DNA from: Apus apus
Taxonomy: Eukaryota > Chordata > Aves > Apodiformes > Apodidae
Assembly (NCBI RefSeq): GCF_020740795.1
Contig: NC_067282.1
Span: 171,150,274-171,214,273, forward strand
Length of the DNA stretch: 64,000 bases
Reading direction: 5' to 3'
Notes under the pieces: model-generated
What the model was told of the DNA's origin: nothing
What the model saw: the letters and a program-made list of their open reading frames with translations, nothing else
Database searches by the model: none
Shown here: piece by piece, positions 38,151 through 51,300 of the stretch
Position numbering within the stretch: position 1 is the first letter of the stretch
How the letters are laid out: each line of letters opens with the position of its first letter
Program-made: the position numbers and the translations under genes

Positions 38151-41100
38151 GTACCCCTCCCTGACTTCTGGTCATGTATTTTATCATGATAAAACTTCCA
38201 GTCACATGATGTGCCAACACAAATTCTATTAAGATGTTGCAGGAAAAATCCAAACACATTTCAAAGAAATAAAGGCTACAAAACTCTAAACATTACATCC
38301 CTCAGTTTAAGCCTCTTATAAAATGCTATATATCCATTATTAAACTAAAGACATTTAAATTATTGTCAGCTACATTCGGTATATTCAGAACCACATCTAA
38401 GACATTATTTTAGTCCTTCAGTAAGTATCAAAAACAGTTACTAAAGAGCACCCTCACATTTTCTCCCTTCTTCTAGAGCTTACAAAGGAGCATGTTAGCT
38501 GTAGGCAATAGTTTGTGGCCAAGAATCCCTAAGCACCCATCCAAGAACAGGGCGGAAAATGAAGGATTTTTAGGAACAGCAACCTAATTATGCTTTGATG
38601 GCTCTTTCTAAAATTGCATCAAATGCAACTTCCTGAACATGGTGACCTACAATAGTACTAAATTCATTGTCATACTTAAAAACTAATTTTGTGCTTCAGC
38701 AGATCTGGTTTCTGGGTCAGGCAGAGAGAACAAGGCATCCTGAGACATGGAGTGTCAGAAGCAGAATGAAAGCAACAACTCTGAGGGTACTGCAGGGGCA
38801 CAGGGCCTGGTTCAAATGGTGTATAATACCATGAAATCTGTGACAAAGCATATTAAAGAATGTAATATCTACTCTTCCTAACACATCCACATTATGAAAG
38901 TTTCAGCTGTGTTATTGTTAAAACATTGGTGGTTAAAAGTTATCAGTAAGTACTATTGAAAGCTTTAATTATCAGCTGAGTTATTAATCTGTTGATGAAT
39001 AGCCTAGCAATGTAGAATTGTTCTGCTGGATCATCCTGGCTGACCCAACCAGAAAATCGTGTTAGTGCCAACACAAGAGCAAAAACTGGCAGAAAGACAG
39101 AAGCAGAGAGAAATGAGTGGAAAACGCCAGTATGCTGGAGGCAAGGGTAGAACTCCTTGTGTACCAGGGTATCTAGGTGGTCAACACTGCTTGGACTAGG
39201 CTCATGTGTTGGAGAACTCTATCAGAAAAACAGAAGGTGTTTCGGAGTTAAAGCAGCATGTGAATAATCTGGTAATTCCTCAAGAACCCAAGAAAACTCT
39301 GGCCACTCAATAAAAAGGCAGAAATATTTACAGACTTCAGTGTAGCTGAGGTTTCATACCACTTGCTGTCTTTGTAAAGATTAAACAAGAGTTGTCTGTG
39401 CAAACAAGAGTTGTATCCCTTTCCCTGCAAGAGGAGCACCAGGGCTTCAACTTCCAGTTTATTACAGATTAACCTGAGATTGGCTTCCGTAAAGTTATGA
39501 GAAGTTTGAGTTGGATTTTCACACTGAGTTTTTTCCTACTTGGATGCAACTGTGTGCTAAAATGTCACATTTCCACTGAAACCACAATTTTGTGATAATC
39601 ATCTCATTGCATGGGTAGGAAAGGGCACGTAGGGCACTTCGGACACTGTTCACAAAGACAGTTGAAAAGAGCTGCCAATACACACATTAAAATGAAGGTA
39701 GAAAGGTAATTCTTACTGAAACCATCAGATGCAGAGGGAGATGGGAGAAAACCTACAAAAAAGTATTTTTAAAGCACTCACAGTTCACATTGTTTCCTGT
39801 CAAAAGTCATGGGTGTAATGATTCTTTCATAGTTCTGAGGGAAAAGATAGCTGGCAGGTAAACAATTTCACATGTGTAAGTCAGCTAGCAGTTAAAGCTC
39901 TCAAGAACATTTTGTGATACTTTTTAGCCACTTACACTTTTACAGTAACAAAATGGATGCAGCGATGGTCTGATGTGTTATGACATCTCAAGATGATCTG
40001 ACGTAGGAGGATTTGAGATTACCAATAGTCAAAAGAGGTTAACTAAAGCTCTAGTTTTAGTCAAGGGGAGTTTTGCTGCAGGTGCAAGCAAGCTGGGATT
40101 TCCCTCTGACTGTCTGAAGCTCGTGGACTCTTTCACATGGGAACAACTTACATGTCATTCAGACACGTTTCTGTGATAGATTTCAGATGGTTCAACTTGG
40201 CCTTCCCCTCTCAGTCACAAATGTGTTACTTGAAGTACAACACTAAATTGCTCAGCTGCAGAAGTGATGCAAATCCCGCCCATACAAATGGAAATTTGGT
40301 TTTAATGTTGTTAACACTTGCAGAACCGACAAGTTCACCACCTCAGTCAAAACAGTCCTCGTCAAAAGAAAACTGGTCTTGTATAATTAATCTTTTAAGG
40401 AGAACAGAATGAACTCCACTTCCAAAGGTATGGCAGTGCATGCTTCTCCTCCCTCCCTGCCCAAGAACGCACTTCAGCCCCAGCTTAAACAGACCACTCT
40501 AAATGGACATGACAGCCTTTGAGCATTCATAGTGTTTATGATCATGTTAATCTGAGAGATGGAAATGCTTCTCCACTGGGACTGGACTAGGATCAAAGCA
40601 GAGCTGTGGTTAGGAGTGATGCCTTTTACTAACCAGTGAGCTGGGCAGCACTGCCTTGCAGATGGCAAAATGGAAACGAAGGGCAGTGCATCACTGCTGA
40701 ACACAAGCCCTCTCTAAGCTGCTCATTGTTTTGGGTGAACACGAGTACCATGAACTGAGGTCTTCAGTCAATTCTGTCTTCACACAGCCTTCTAGATCAA
40801 TTAACAGATTAAGGCAATTCCAAATAATTTCCTGGCAGATATTTGAGTCATACTAGAGCTCTTGTATGCATACCTAAGGATGAAATACAGTCTACAAAAA
40901 CAAGATATCAAATAAAACTTATATGAATATTAATATGAATAAATTACACAGTTGCAAGATAATTCTTCATTTGAATAAACCTTCGACTGCATTTCCATTT
41001 TTTTTTACAGTTTTGCCTAATGAGTCTCAGAGAATGGAAAAGTGCAAACAATGCTGGCCTGAAAAGGTTTGAACCAGTTGAAGGGAAATAAATTATTTTT

Positions 41101-41159
41101 CCCTCTGTATTTCTTTTTAGCAGGAAAAAATGTCTTAAGGCACATAGCAACAGACTCAC

Positions 41160-41280
41160 CCGCAGACTTCCAGAGAAGTTTTACTGTTCTCCTCCTTGAA
41201 CCGCTCAATGATTTAGGAAACCAGTAAAAAAACCGTGCTATCCTCCTGATGGTTTTCCTCAAGTCACTTCTTATCGCCAT
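41160..41280 (-). other. Candidate alternative first coding exon of RASSF3
   Basis: On the minus strand an ATG at 41280 sits in a good start context (GCCATGG, with G at -3 and +4). It opens 40 codons of a basic peptide (MAIRSDLRKT...LLWKSA) ending at a very strong donor, CGG|GTGAGT. The exon ends in phase 1, the same phase as the CpG-island exon, so it could splice to the exon at 20622. Upstream sequence (41300-41470) is locally GC-rich with several CpGs, as at a weak promoter. The peptide does not resemble the short-isoform N-termini known for RASSF1, 3 or 5. This may be chance or a non-coding exon; there is no transcript evidence. Confidence 0.25.
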
Positions 41281-44200
41281 GGCTGAAGGGGCTGCACAGC
41301 TACCCCAGGAACAACAGGCAGACACATCCAGATGGAGAGAGGAAAGCCCATGAATACCCACACAGCGAGCGCTGGCTCTGAGCTCAGCGTCAGCCAGCAC
41401 GTCTCAGGACCACCTGTTAGTCCCAAATCCCCTCCCTCTCCGTCACTCCGCTCCGAGCCCTCCAGACCTCCCTCTTCATTACAAGAAGCAGCTATATTAA
41501 TAGATGCTTTGGCTAAACAAAGACCAATGCTTCAGAGTCATAACCTGGTACTGTGTTTCCAGTGATGCTAAAACAAGACATGTTTTCCACAGAAAGGTTT
41601 TGAAGGGCTCATTTGTTCATCTCTAGCTACCTTTTCTAGGCTGTAAACAAAGAAACTCCAAAACTGACAGGGACAAGTCTCCTCTCAAAAGCCCTTGTTT
41701 TAAATCAACAGGATTTTCTCCAGAGAGAGTGTTTGTCCAAGACCTGCTTATCAAGGTTCTTAGCAGTAAATCTAACAGAGATTTCTACAGATACAGGAGG
41801 TGCTAAAAATGCAATGTTTACTCATAATGGAATTTAAGGCAAATATGAGCCAAATCATTCAGTGCCACTGTTTACTTAAGAATTGAGAACATATCAACAT
41901 ACCACTATCCAAAGAAATTAGCATCTCAGGGCTTAACTGCTTCGAGCATGATATATATTAAATTGTAACTCCAGAGATGCTATAAATGTATGTCCCCTCA
42001 AACATCTATAATGAATTCTAGCATACACTTTTTAATAATAGGAATTCTAGTTAACTATTTCCAAAGCTTAGTATGAGTTCCTTGACTATTTCACAAGTTT
42101 CTCTTCAGCTTCTCACATACTGACTTTTTTTTCCTCTGCTAGATCCGGATGGTAGAAAACACTGAAAACCAAGCCTAATGTAATTATGAAACAAAGATCC
42201 TTTTATAACAACCTTTATACTACAGAAAGTAAGGGCTTTGTTGCACCAGCTACATTCACAGCACGCAGTTAATAACTTCTAGAATTCACAATGTATTTTC
42301 CTACACTAAAACATGTGAAGCATTTAAGCCCATTTTATACACACAACATTTTTAGCATACTGCTACTTCTCAGGACCAAGCTAGATAGATTGCATTTCCC
42401 CTGGTCAGTATGTCTCTGGAAACAAATAGACATTTCCATTTATACTGTATCTGCCACAATTCTTCAGCCAGTGTCCATGAAAGAGCAGAAGGCAGGACTC
42501 AGGCTGCTGGATTTGTCTCTTGTTTGAGCTCCACCCTGACATACCAGTAGGAATTTAGTAGCAAAGTGACGGTTTTAGCACAAGTAGGAGATCTGCCACC
42601 CAATTCAGCACATGCAAGGAGCAGAGTTAAAGGCCCAAGAGCTCACTTGCTTCTTTCAGGAAATAGCATGGGTTTGAATGTTTAAGAGGATCTGCCAAAT
42701 ACTGCAACAAACAATGACATTCTTTTCCTGAAATATACACATACAAGAATTTAATGAAAATCCAAGTGGCATTAAAAAAAAATAAAAATATTGTTTCAAC
42801 CCCTAACTGAATATATTAAAATGACTAGTTTTATCATTTGATAAAGAATCCATATAGATATGGGTAATATTTAGCACAATATGAAAGGCATAGGAATATT
42901 TTTTTTTCACTTAACACTCATAAAATATTTTTGTTATACTGGTATTTTATGAGGCTTAAAAAATATTCCGTAAAACATGTCAGAATATAACAATATAAAG
43001 GGGTAAATTGACTTTGCTGACTGGAATAAAAACTTGTGGATGTTTACACTTTACAGTGTTTAGCACCTTACTGGAACAAAAAATAGTCAAGAACATAAAA
43101 TGTTGCATATTCCTTTAAGGCAAACAGAAAGCAGTCTATACCAAAAAAAAAAAGTCAATTAAATCTGATAATTATGCAATGCAACAAATTAGCTAATATG
43201 GATGAGGACATGGACCTGACTTCAAGCTGAACAGAACAGCAGAGGCAGTTAGCTTTGCAATCATTTCGTGACTCCTCCATCTCACTTCTAGGCTCTAGTA
43301 AAGCCAAAACATAAAGAGCTACTGGACAACAGCCTGTCTCCCACAGCTCATGGATGAGGGCTCTGTGATGATGATGATGAGGGCTGCTCTCAACCTGAAC
43401 TTTTATCTTTAGAATCGGAGCCACCAGGCTCTGCCCAGCGACGAGCTGCTGTCAGCCTGCATCAGTGCATCAGCTGGGAGAGGGAGAGCTCATACTGCCC
43501 CTCCGAAGACAACTCTGCTGTGTACAAGACACTCAAGCATTACTAAATTTAAGAATTCAGTGTATGAAAAAGGTACTACACGGGGCTACATGTGTACCCT
43601 TCAATCTACCCCGAAAAAGAGACAGTCTGCAAAGATGCTTTCCAAGGAGGACAGAAGGACCTGAAATGTGAGCAGGGTTACACTCTTGATCCCTGCCTCC
43701 CTTTAAGGAAAAAAGCCATGTAAGGCTTTTCCCTGCCGCAGATTTCAACCCCCAGGTCATCCTCTGCTCATCTCAGTCGTGTGCTGGAGGAGGGGAAGGA
43801 ATGATTGCTGCCCGTGCTGCCATCCCACCTGCCTGGGAAGGGAGGTGAACAGCTGTCCCCTCTGCTCTGCAGGCAGCCTCTGACCTCCCACCTCCCAGCA
43901 ATGGTGCAAAGGTCAGATCCCAGCAGGCCTCTGTGAAGGGCAGAAACAGCATGTATAGAGCCCACGTGTGTGCTGCCCATCCCACACACTCTCCAGCCAC
44001 GGGCTGGAACGTGCAGCAGGATGCCACCTTGGCAGGAGAGCCAGGCACACCACGCTGCTCTCAGCATCTGCCCCACAACCTGCTCCCACGGGGAAACCTG
44101 TGCCGTCAGAAAGCAAAGGGGTGCTCAAGAAACAGCAGTTTAGACACCTCCCTGTCTACCCCAACCTACAGAGCTCATCAGACCAGCTCTGACCAGAGCT

Positions 44201-44374
44201 ACACAACGACCCAGTGGCTGCCCTGCCACAGCCACCTCATGTCCACTGCTGGTGCTGAGAAAACTAAAAAACAAAACAACACAACAAACCCTCACTGTTA
44301 CATAAAATACTCTTAAACAATGAAGTGTAAACAATCAGTGATATTTGATTGGGAATATTCTCTTGGGGTGCCAT

Positions 44375-44405
44375 AAGTTTATATAGTTTATATAGTTTAT
44401 ATGAT
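44375..44405 (+). repeat. Short tandem repeat TTTATATAG
   Basis: Three consecutive near-identical copies of a 9-base unit (GTTTATATA), the last running into GTTTATATGAT. Confidence 0.8.
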
Positions 44406-44849
44406 AAGCATTTGTTAGAGCAACATAGCAGTGCTGAGATACCATAAAAATTAAGTCTTAACAATCAAGAGGAGAACAAGGCAGTGGTACCAGATGTGAG
44501 GCAGATGCAGAATTTTCTCTGCTCAGGGGCAGAAAAACATCTTTTCTCAGTGAGAAGTTACTGCTATTTCCACACATCACAGCTCTTAGGTACCAAGTGA
44601 CTGGGCTGAGCAAAGGATTTCATTTGCTTTGACTTAACTGGAACTTTTCCATTTAGTCTGGCTTCAGGAAAAAAGATCCCCACACATCCATTCACAGTGG
44701 GAACTGTGTGTAGGAAAAGCCAAATGTATTAAGGATTATGTGCTTGCCTGCTTTAGCAAATGACCCTATTAGCAGGGCTCAAAACCACTTTTTGCTTTCT
44801 TCATAGGGACAATAATGCACTTGGAAAATGAGGTGGTATAATTCAATTA

Positions 44850-45132
44850 CAGAATCATAAAACAGTTTGGGTTGGACAGGACCTTAAAGATCATCTAGTT
44901 CCAACCCTCTGCAGGGACACCTCCCTACTAGACCAGGTTGCTCAAGCCCCATCCAACCTGGCCTTGAATGCTTCCAAGGAAGGAGCAGACACAGCTTCCC
45001 TGGGCAACCTTTTCCAGTGACTCACCACCCTTGCAGGACGGAATCTCTTTCTAATATCTAACCTAAATCTACCCTCTTTCAGTTTGAAACTGTTCCTCCT
45101 TAACCTATCACGACATGCCCTTGCAAAAAGTC
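44850..45132 (-). mobile_element. CR1 LINE, 3' end fragment
   Basis: On the plus strand it begins with the complement of the CR1 terminus (ACAGAATCATAAAACAGTTT, then GGACCTTAAAGATCATCTAG). It runs through GCCCCATCCAACCTGGCC and CTGGGCAACCTTTTCCAGTG to CCTTGCAAAAAGTC. It is about 280 bases, 5'-truncated, and in the same orientation as RASSF3. Confidence 0.93.
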
Positions 45133-48100
45133 AAGTGTCTTTCCAACCTGTCACAGAGTGGGTGTGTGACACTGCACTATATGCCACAGCAACAGGCAGA
45201 GTTCAGTGTGGAGAGGCATGCATGAGCCAGTCTCCTCAAGGATATCTTCCATACGGATGGTGCTTGAACTTCCAGAGAAGGGGGAGCAGACTTCCAGACC
45301 TCCATGGACTGTTTCCCTTCACTGACAGAGATCTGAAATGAACTAAAAGATTTTAGCAATCCAGAACTGGGCTATGCAGAGAAACATTGTATCTATGCAC
45401 TGGAGAGAACTGAATGCATACAACATATTTATCTATAAATTGTAAACAAAAGCCATGACCTTCCTTAAACCCTGTTCAGCTGCATGTCAGAGTAAATTTT
45501 ATCCAAGGAGCAAGAGGGGTCCTGCCTAACTAGCCCCTGGGCTTCAGCACTACTGCATTTGCATGACACTGTCAAGACACAGAATAACAGATTTCATACT
45601 AAAACATAATTTATAACATCACCATGTATGACAAAACTGTGCAGTTGCTAGGAAGCTTATAAAGAACACAATACAACAACTAAAAGTAGAGAAACCAAAA
45701 ACTGCTGCATTTGAGCTTAGTTCAGCAAAACTAGCACAATAGTTCTGATTTCCAGCTCAGCTGTTCATCCTTCTCTAATCCAAAGAAGTAGCTATATTTG
45801 TGAGCTTTCTAAAAAAACTTTTGATTCACAGCAGCTGCACATACACAAAAAGAAAGGATTAAAAATGAACCAGTGATTGGCAACCTGCAACTTCTGAAAC
45901 CTTGCCTCCACTTGAAAGATGAAAACTGAAGAACTGTAGTACTCAAGGTGACGTAAACTACATTTGCTATCAGATTTAACAATCTGTTCCATTGCAGATA
46001 AATGAATAAGGTTAAAATAGAATTGTATAGACATACTTTTAGCTGTGACATCAAAAAGTATTTCACATGTTCAGTCCTCTGCTATCAAGGCTCCCAATAA
46101 TTTATATACTGATAGGTAATAAATGTGATGAGAAAACTGATAAAAAAGAAGAGGGAAAATGTTGAAAACCTTACACAATGCACTGTGGATGACAATTAAG
46201 CTAAGAGACACAAATACCATAAAAAGATCATGCAACCCAAACCTTGCTGCATATCAAACTGAACAACTATCCGTTCTGTATCACTAGAAATTTCCATCCA
46301 ACATTATTTTTTGCAAAAAATGCTTCTAGTCCAGACATATTCCTATGATTAGAATGAATTTTGAAGTAAAACAGCACAAAACTTGGATGAAACTCATCCA
46401 AAATGTAGAGGAAGCAAATGAGCATTAAGTGATCATGAGTTTCAATCCCTTTTTCACAGGCCTGCCTCTCTGTAGGAGCAGGTAGTTGGGCTTTGTCTAA
46501 TTGACTACAAATGTCTGCAGCTGAGCTGGTTGTCATGGCACCCTTTAACATCACTAGAGAAAGACAGGGGCCTCTTGCACATATTTATCCCCATCCTGCA
46601 GTATAGCTTTAAAATCCAGAACATTAATTGTGCCCTGCAAACTTTCTGGAGAAGCCAGGATGCCACTGTGGAAAGCAGATTGGAAGCTGGGAGAGTAATG
46701 GTCCTTCTGGGTGCTGGCTCTGAGCAGCAATGGGGACAAAAGGAGGTGTCCTGACTCTTCTGTGGCACACTGAGCACATTGGTAATGGAAATCCCAGAGG
46801 TTTTTCAGGTATGCCAGCTCTGTCAGGGATGAAGGACAGAACCCAGAGTGACTGAACCCGGAGCAGACAACGAACAACTGCAGGTCCTGTTACAGAGTTC
46901 TGACATAAACACACAGAAGAACTCTCCAAATACAGTGAGACTTCAGGTAATTTTCTTCAGGCCTTAAGTGCTATTTGTTCAAAATAAAGTACGTAACACA
47001 AATTCAGTCTATCAGTTATATCTCAAGGTCCTTGAAGATTAAATGCTTACTTCTGCAGGCTATGTATTGGGGAATATCTGGATTTCTCCCCTTAAGAAAT
47101 GGGGAGTAGGAAGGATTCTTCTGAGCAATAGCTCCAATGAAGAACATCCTGGATTTGAGGAAGAAAATCTCAGTGCCAAAGCACTTCTGTTTGCCTCTGG
47201 GTAGTTCTTATTTCACTCTACACTATAATACACTATAATTAAATATTTTTATGTTTTTATATATTGTTCATTTTAGCTATGTAGTAGATATTATACCAAT
47301 GGCAGTAAATTCAGGAAAATAATTGAACAGGCTTTAGGAAAAACACTTTTATACATACACAGCCACACTCCAGCGTACAAGGAAAATAAAACTCAAGGCT
47401 AGCACTGGAGAGAAGATGCAATGTAACATGGTTTGACACATACTATTTGACTTGGTGGATGACAGACCATCTTGCCTGTGGGCTTTGTGTGACTTTGTGC
47501 CAAAATTAGTAGACTTCTCAGTGAGAGCTTGCACGGAACTATCACTAAGGGAAATCAGATCAGGGCAAAAAAAGAAAAAATAAGTGTTAAATGTTAAACA
47601 ATACATTTATTCATCCTAATCTGGTCTGCTTAAATAAAAAAAAATGGCCTGATCATTTTTGGGGTGCAAGAAAGAGGTGAGCATCCTTCTTTAGATCTCT
47701 GCATGTAGTATGAGTGATTACATGCTGTTTGCAATTCAGTTTAACAAGGGTGACCCTTGTACATTTATCCTCTCTTAGAAGAGAAGGACATTTCTTCCTT
47801 CAACCATGGTGGCTGCTAGATAATAGGTGAATACTTAAAACTGGAGTAGAAGAGAAAACCACACAAAAGAGATATTGCAGAGTTCAGCTTTCATTGTAGC
47901 CCTTCATACTTTCTTCCAAGCTTGTACACTCACTGCCAGGCTACTGTACCCACACCACTATACATGAGCTGCTCTTCCTTCAGCAATCAAAAAAGCATCC
48001 GTCAGTACTTGGTTTGGTGCGGATAAAACAGACATGTCTAGCAGCTCATAAAGCCACCCAGCCAAAGACCAGCATAGCTATTTTCTTCCTGCTGTGCACA

Positions 48101-48194
48101 CTGCTGACCCACATTTAACTGTCTGGATAAAGAGATCATCCAAGCAGGCTGGAGTCTTCTGGTCTATGCTACTTTGCAACAGAAGGAAGAGATG

Positions 48195-48375
48195 CCTACA
48201 GTCCCTGGACAAGAGCTGAGCTCTAATGCTGGCTTGGCCAGTGACCTCCTGGGTAACCTTGAAAAAGTCACTTCACCTCTCAGTGCTTTCATCTGTGTCT
48301 GCTTTGCTCGTAGCACTGCAGAGCAGGGGCTGCTCCTTCCTGGGCAAGCACCCTGTCTGTTCAGGGCTTAGCACA
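48195..48375 (+). repeat. MIR-like SINE fragment
   Basis: GAGCTCTAATGCTGGCTTGG, CCAGTGACCTCCTGGGTAACC, TTGAAAAAGTCACTTCACCTC and TCAGTGCTTTCATCTGTGTC, ending CAGGGCTTAGCACAGC. This is the clearest MIR-type copy in the window, with core and tail in order. Confidence 0.7.
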
Positions 48376-51300
48376 GCCGAGAGCTCCAATTGCCAACAGC
48401 AAATGAAAAACGAAACAAAACAAAATCAGGAAAAAAACCACTTAGCAATGAACTGTGTTAGCAATTTATGAAAAAATACATTATCCAGTAAAAATGTCAG
48501 CTTTAGATTTTCCTCAGTGTGTTGAAAGCACAGATACTAGCAATATCTAAATAGCAGGCAGACCCAATGTAATTTAAAAGACACCTGTATCGTTCCTTCC
48601 CACGATACCCCAAACTCCTGGCCAAGCAGTGCTAACCATCTGTTGAACTTGGAGCGAGGTAAGACCCTATAAAACAGGCACCAATACACTGCAAGCTCTC
48701 CAAAGATTTCATGTGACAAGGTCAAGTTCCTCCTCAGCTCCCGAGGGCTTTCTCAGCAAGCAGACAATCAGGAGGCATCATCCTGGCGAGTAATGGCAAC
48801 ATTTTTATTACTAAGATCATCTTTGTTTTTGTAAACAGATCGTTGCTTTGATGTTTTCTTACACATCTTGAAGACGTGCCAGGTTATGAACACTGCCTGC
48901 AGAAACACCTGTTTTATCACTTTTTCATTAGCAGACTCTTTCCTACTCCTGTATCAGCTCTCAAATACCAGTTTGTTCGAAACCAAGCCTTATGGCATCG
49001 GGCCTCCTTCCACCCTGTGTGTGAAATGAAACAGAGGGTATCTACCTCCATGTCAAGATGCCCTGAGCAGAGAAGGCTCCTGCCCACTCACAACAGCCTC
49101 TGCAGAAGCTCCCTACAGAGTGGCCCAAAGCATGTGAGGAAGAAAAATGAAAAAAAAACATGCAGTGTTTTCAGAGCCTTTCAGTGTTGGCATCTGAATG
49201 TTATGGGGTGATTTAAAAAATATTTTTACTGCTATGCAACCTGGGTAACAACTGCTTGTATTCTCTGTAGACTCCTAGTGTTGCATCTGAGACACCCAAA
49301 CTGTGAAGGACACCATAATTAATAATTAACCATTCATGAGATGGTGAAAACAACAAGGAAAGAGATGCTCAGATAATAGGTGAAAGCCTTCATGTATGAA
49401 AGTGTATGATTTAGTGGTGGAAGAAGGGACACACAGGAAGAGGAATGTCAGAGGCTAAGAAAACAGGATCCATTGTAACCAAGGAACTCGGTGAGGAGTT
49501 AAAGCTCCCTGTAAACAGGGAGGGGTGGAAGGGCTCAGCTTTGCAGCAGTGGGAGCCTTACTGTGGCTGTAGAGACCACAGAAATGCCCCAGGAGGTGAA
49601 AAAAAACTGAGGAAGCCAGGAAGCATTACCCTTGAAGAGTAAGCTCCATCGAAGCTGCTTCTTGGTCTCCACTTCCACACCTTTTCTTTCCTCCCTGCAC
49701 CAGGCACAGCAGCCTCCAGCTCTACCAGCCCTATGAGCTCCAGCAGACATCCCACAGGGGCAGCAGATCACCTGTGCCTCTTCAAACCCAAGAGGGAGGA
49801 ACCAGGGGGCTGAGCTCTACCAGCACAACCCAAAAACCTGTCGCTGCTCCATCCCCTATGGATTCTGAGAAATCCATATGGTAAGTCTGGTCTTAAAAGA
49901 AAACAAGGAAAATTTGGGAAACTGTGCATCATTAAGCAACTCTTCGCAGAAAGAATGGAAAAGGGAGGCAGGCTTCCACTGCTGCTATTTCTAATTCCCC
50001 CTCCCCACTTCTCACTCTTCAGATATAACCTTCAGAGGCTACTTACCCTGAACCATTTGTATAATTCAAGTTGTAACTCTAGAAGTAGCCTTAGCAACTT
50101 AACCCCTTCATTACATGTGATTAAATATGAACATACTCCTATTGCATACATAGCAGACAATGTCTATACTCTTCCTTAAAAACATGAAACAGTATGTCAC
50201 ACAAATTGATAGTATAACAAATATGCTTCTGCAGAAAAAAAAAACAAAACACAAAAAACAAAACAAAAAATAACCCCTTGTTTACTCCTTTCCTCCACAT
50301 TTTACCTTCCTTTCTGTAAGGGGGAATCTATTCCTTTCCCACTCCTGGCAGTTAGGAGGCATTTAGATTATACACTGTAATTTGTTCTGAGGGGATAAGG
50401 GCTTGGGTTTTTGTTTTGGGTTTGTTTGTTTTTACAGATCAGCTGCTGAATATTCAGAGCCAATAACAACAAATGCTAGAAATTGAACAAGGCCTCCACC
50501 AAAATACCCATTTCAGCAGAGTTAAAAAATCAGAAGGCCCTGGTAGGCCCTGAAACTGTGCTATACACTTCCCAAGGGAAGGTTGCTCAAAAAGCAAAGT
50601 CTGAAAAATGGGTTAAAAAGGTTGTAGAGAAGTTTCAGTGAACAAAGCTGAAATAACTGCCTGGTAGATTTGAGAGGAAGAGGACAGTTAGAGTCTTATC
50701 TGCTCCCATGGGCTTCTGCACCTCTCCAGAGCACCTTGCAACTGGAGAGGCTTCAAACACAGGGTTGTTTGCCTGTGCACGGATCACACTACACCCAGAT
50801 AATGTTACAGGTGTAATGCCACAGGTATAGAAAGTAACACTACAGGCAAGGAGGAAACAGGCTGAGGGGCATCACTTCCAACTAGTATTTAAGGGATACC
50901 CACTGATTTGATGCTCATCAAACGCACTTTCATGAAGGACTCCAGCCATCCGAAATCTGACAGAAAAATACTTGTGAGTCTCTGACAGTGTTGCAAGGTC
51001 CTTAGAGTATTACCATATCCTGGTCTTCTCACTCCTGCAGCCCCACCCACCTTGCCACATAAACCAAATAGATGCACCAATATGAATGCTGTTGCACAGG
51101 CAACCTACCACTGGCACAAGTAATAAATACCATTTCATCAAGAACATGCTTTTACCAAAAGCACCCATGAATGCTTAGGTTACACCACAAGACATCGTTT
51201 AAGAATCATGTCTCATCACTTAATACGGGAAAGGAACAACCTGTTTTTTATGGTACCTCTAAATACCATTTGCTTAAATATCTTCAGAAAGTTTCAACTG

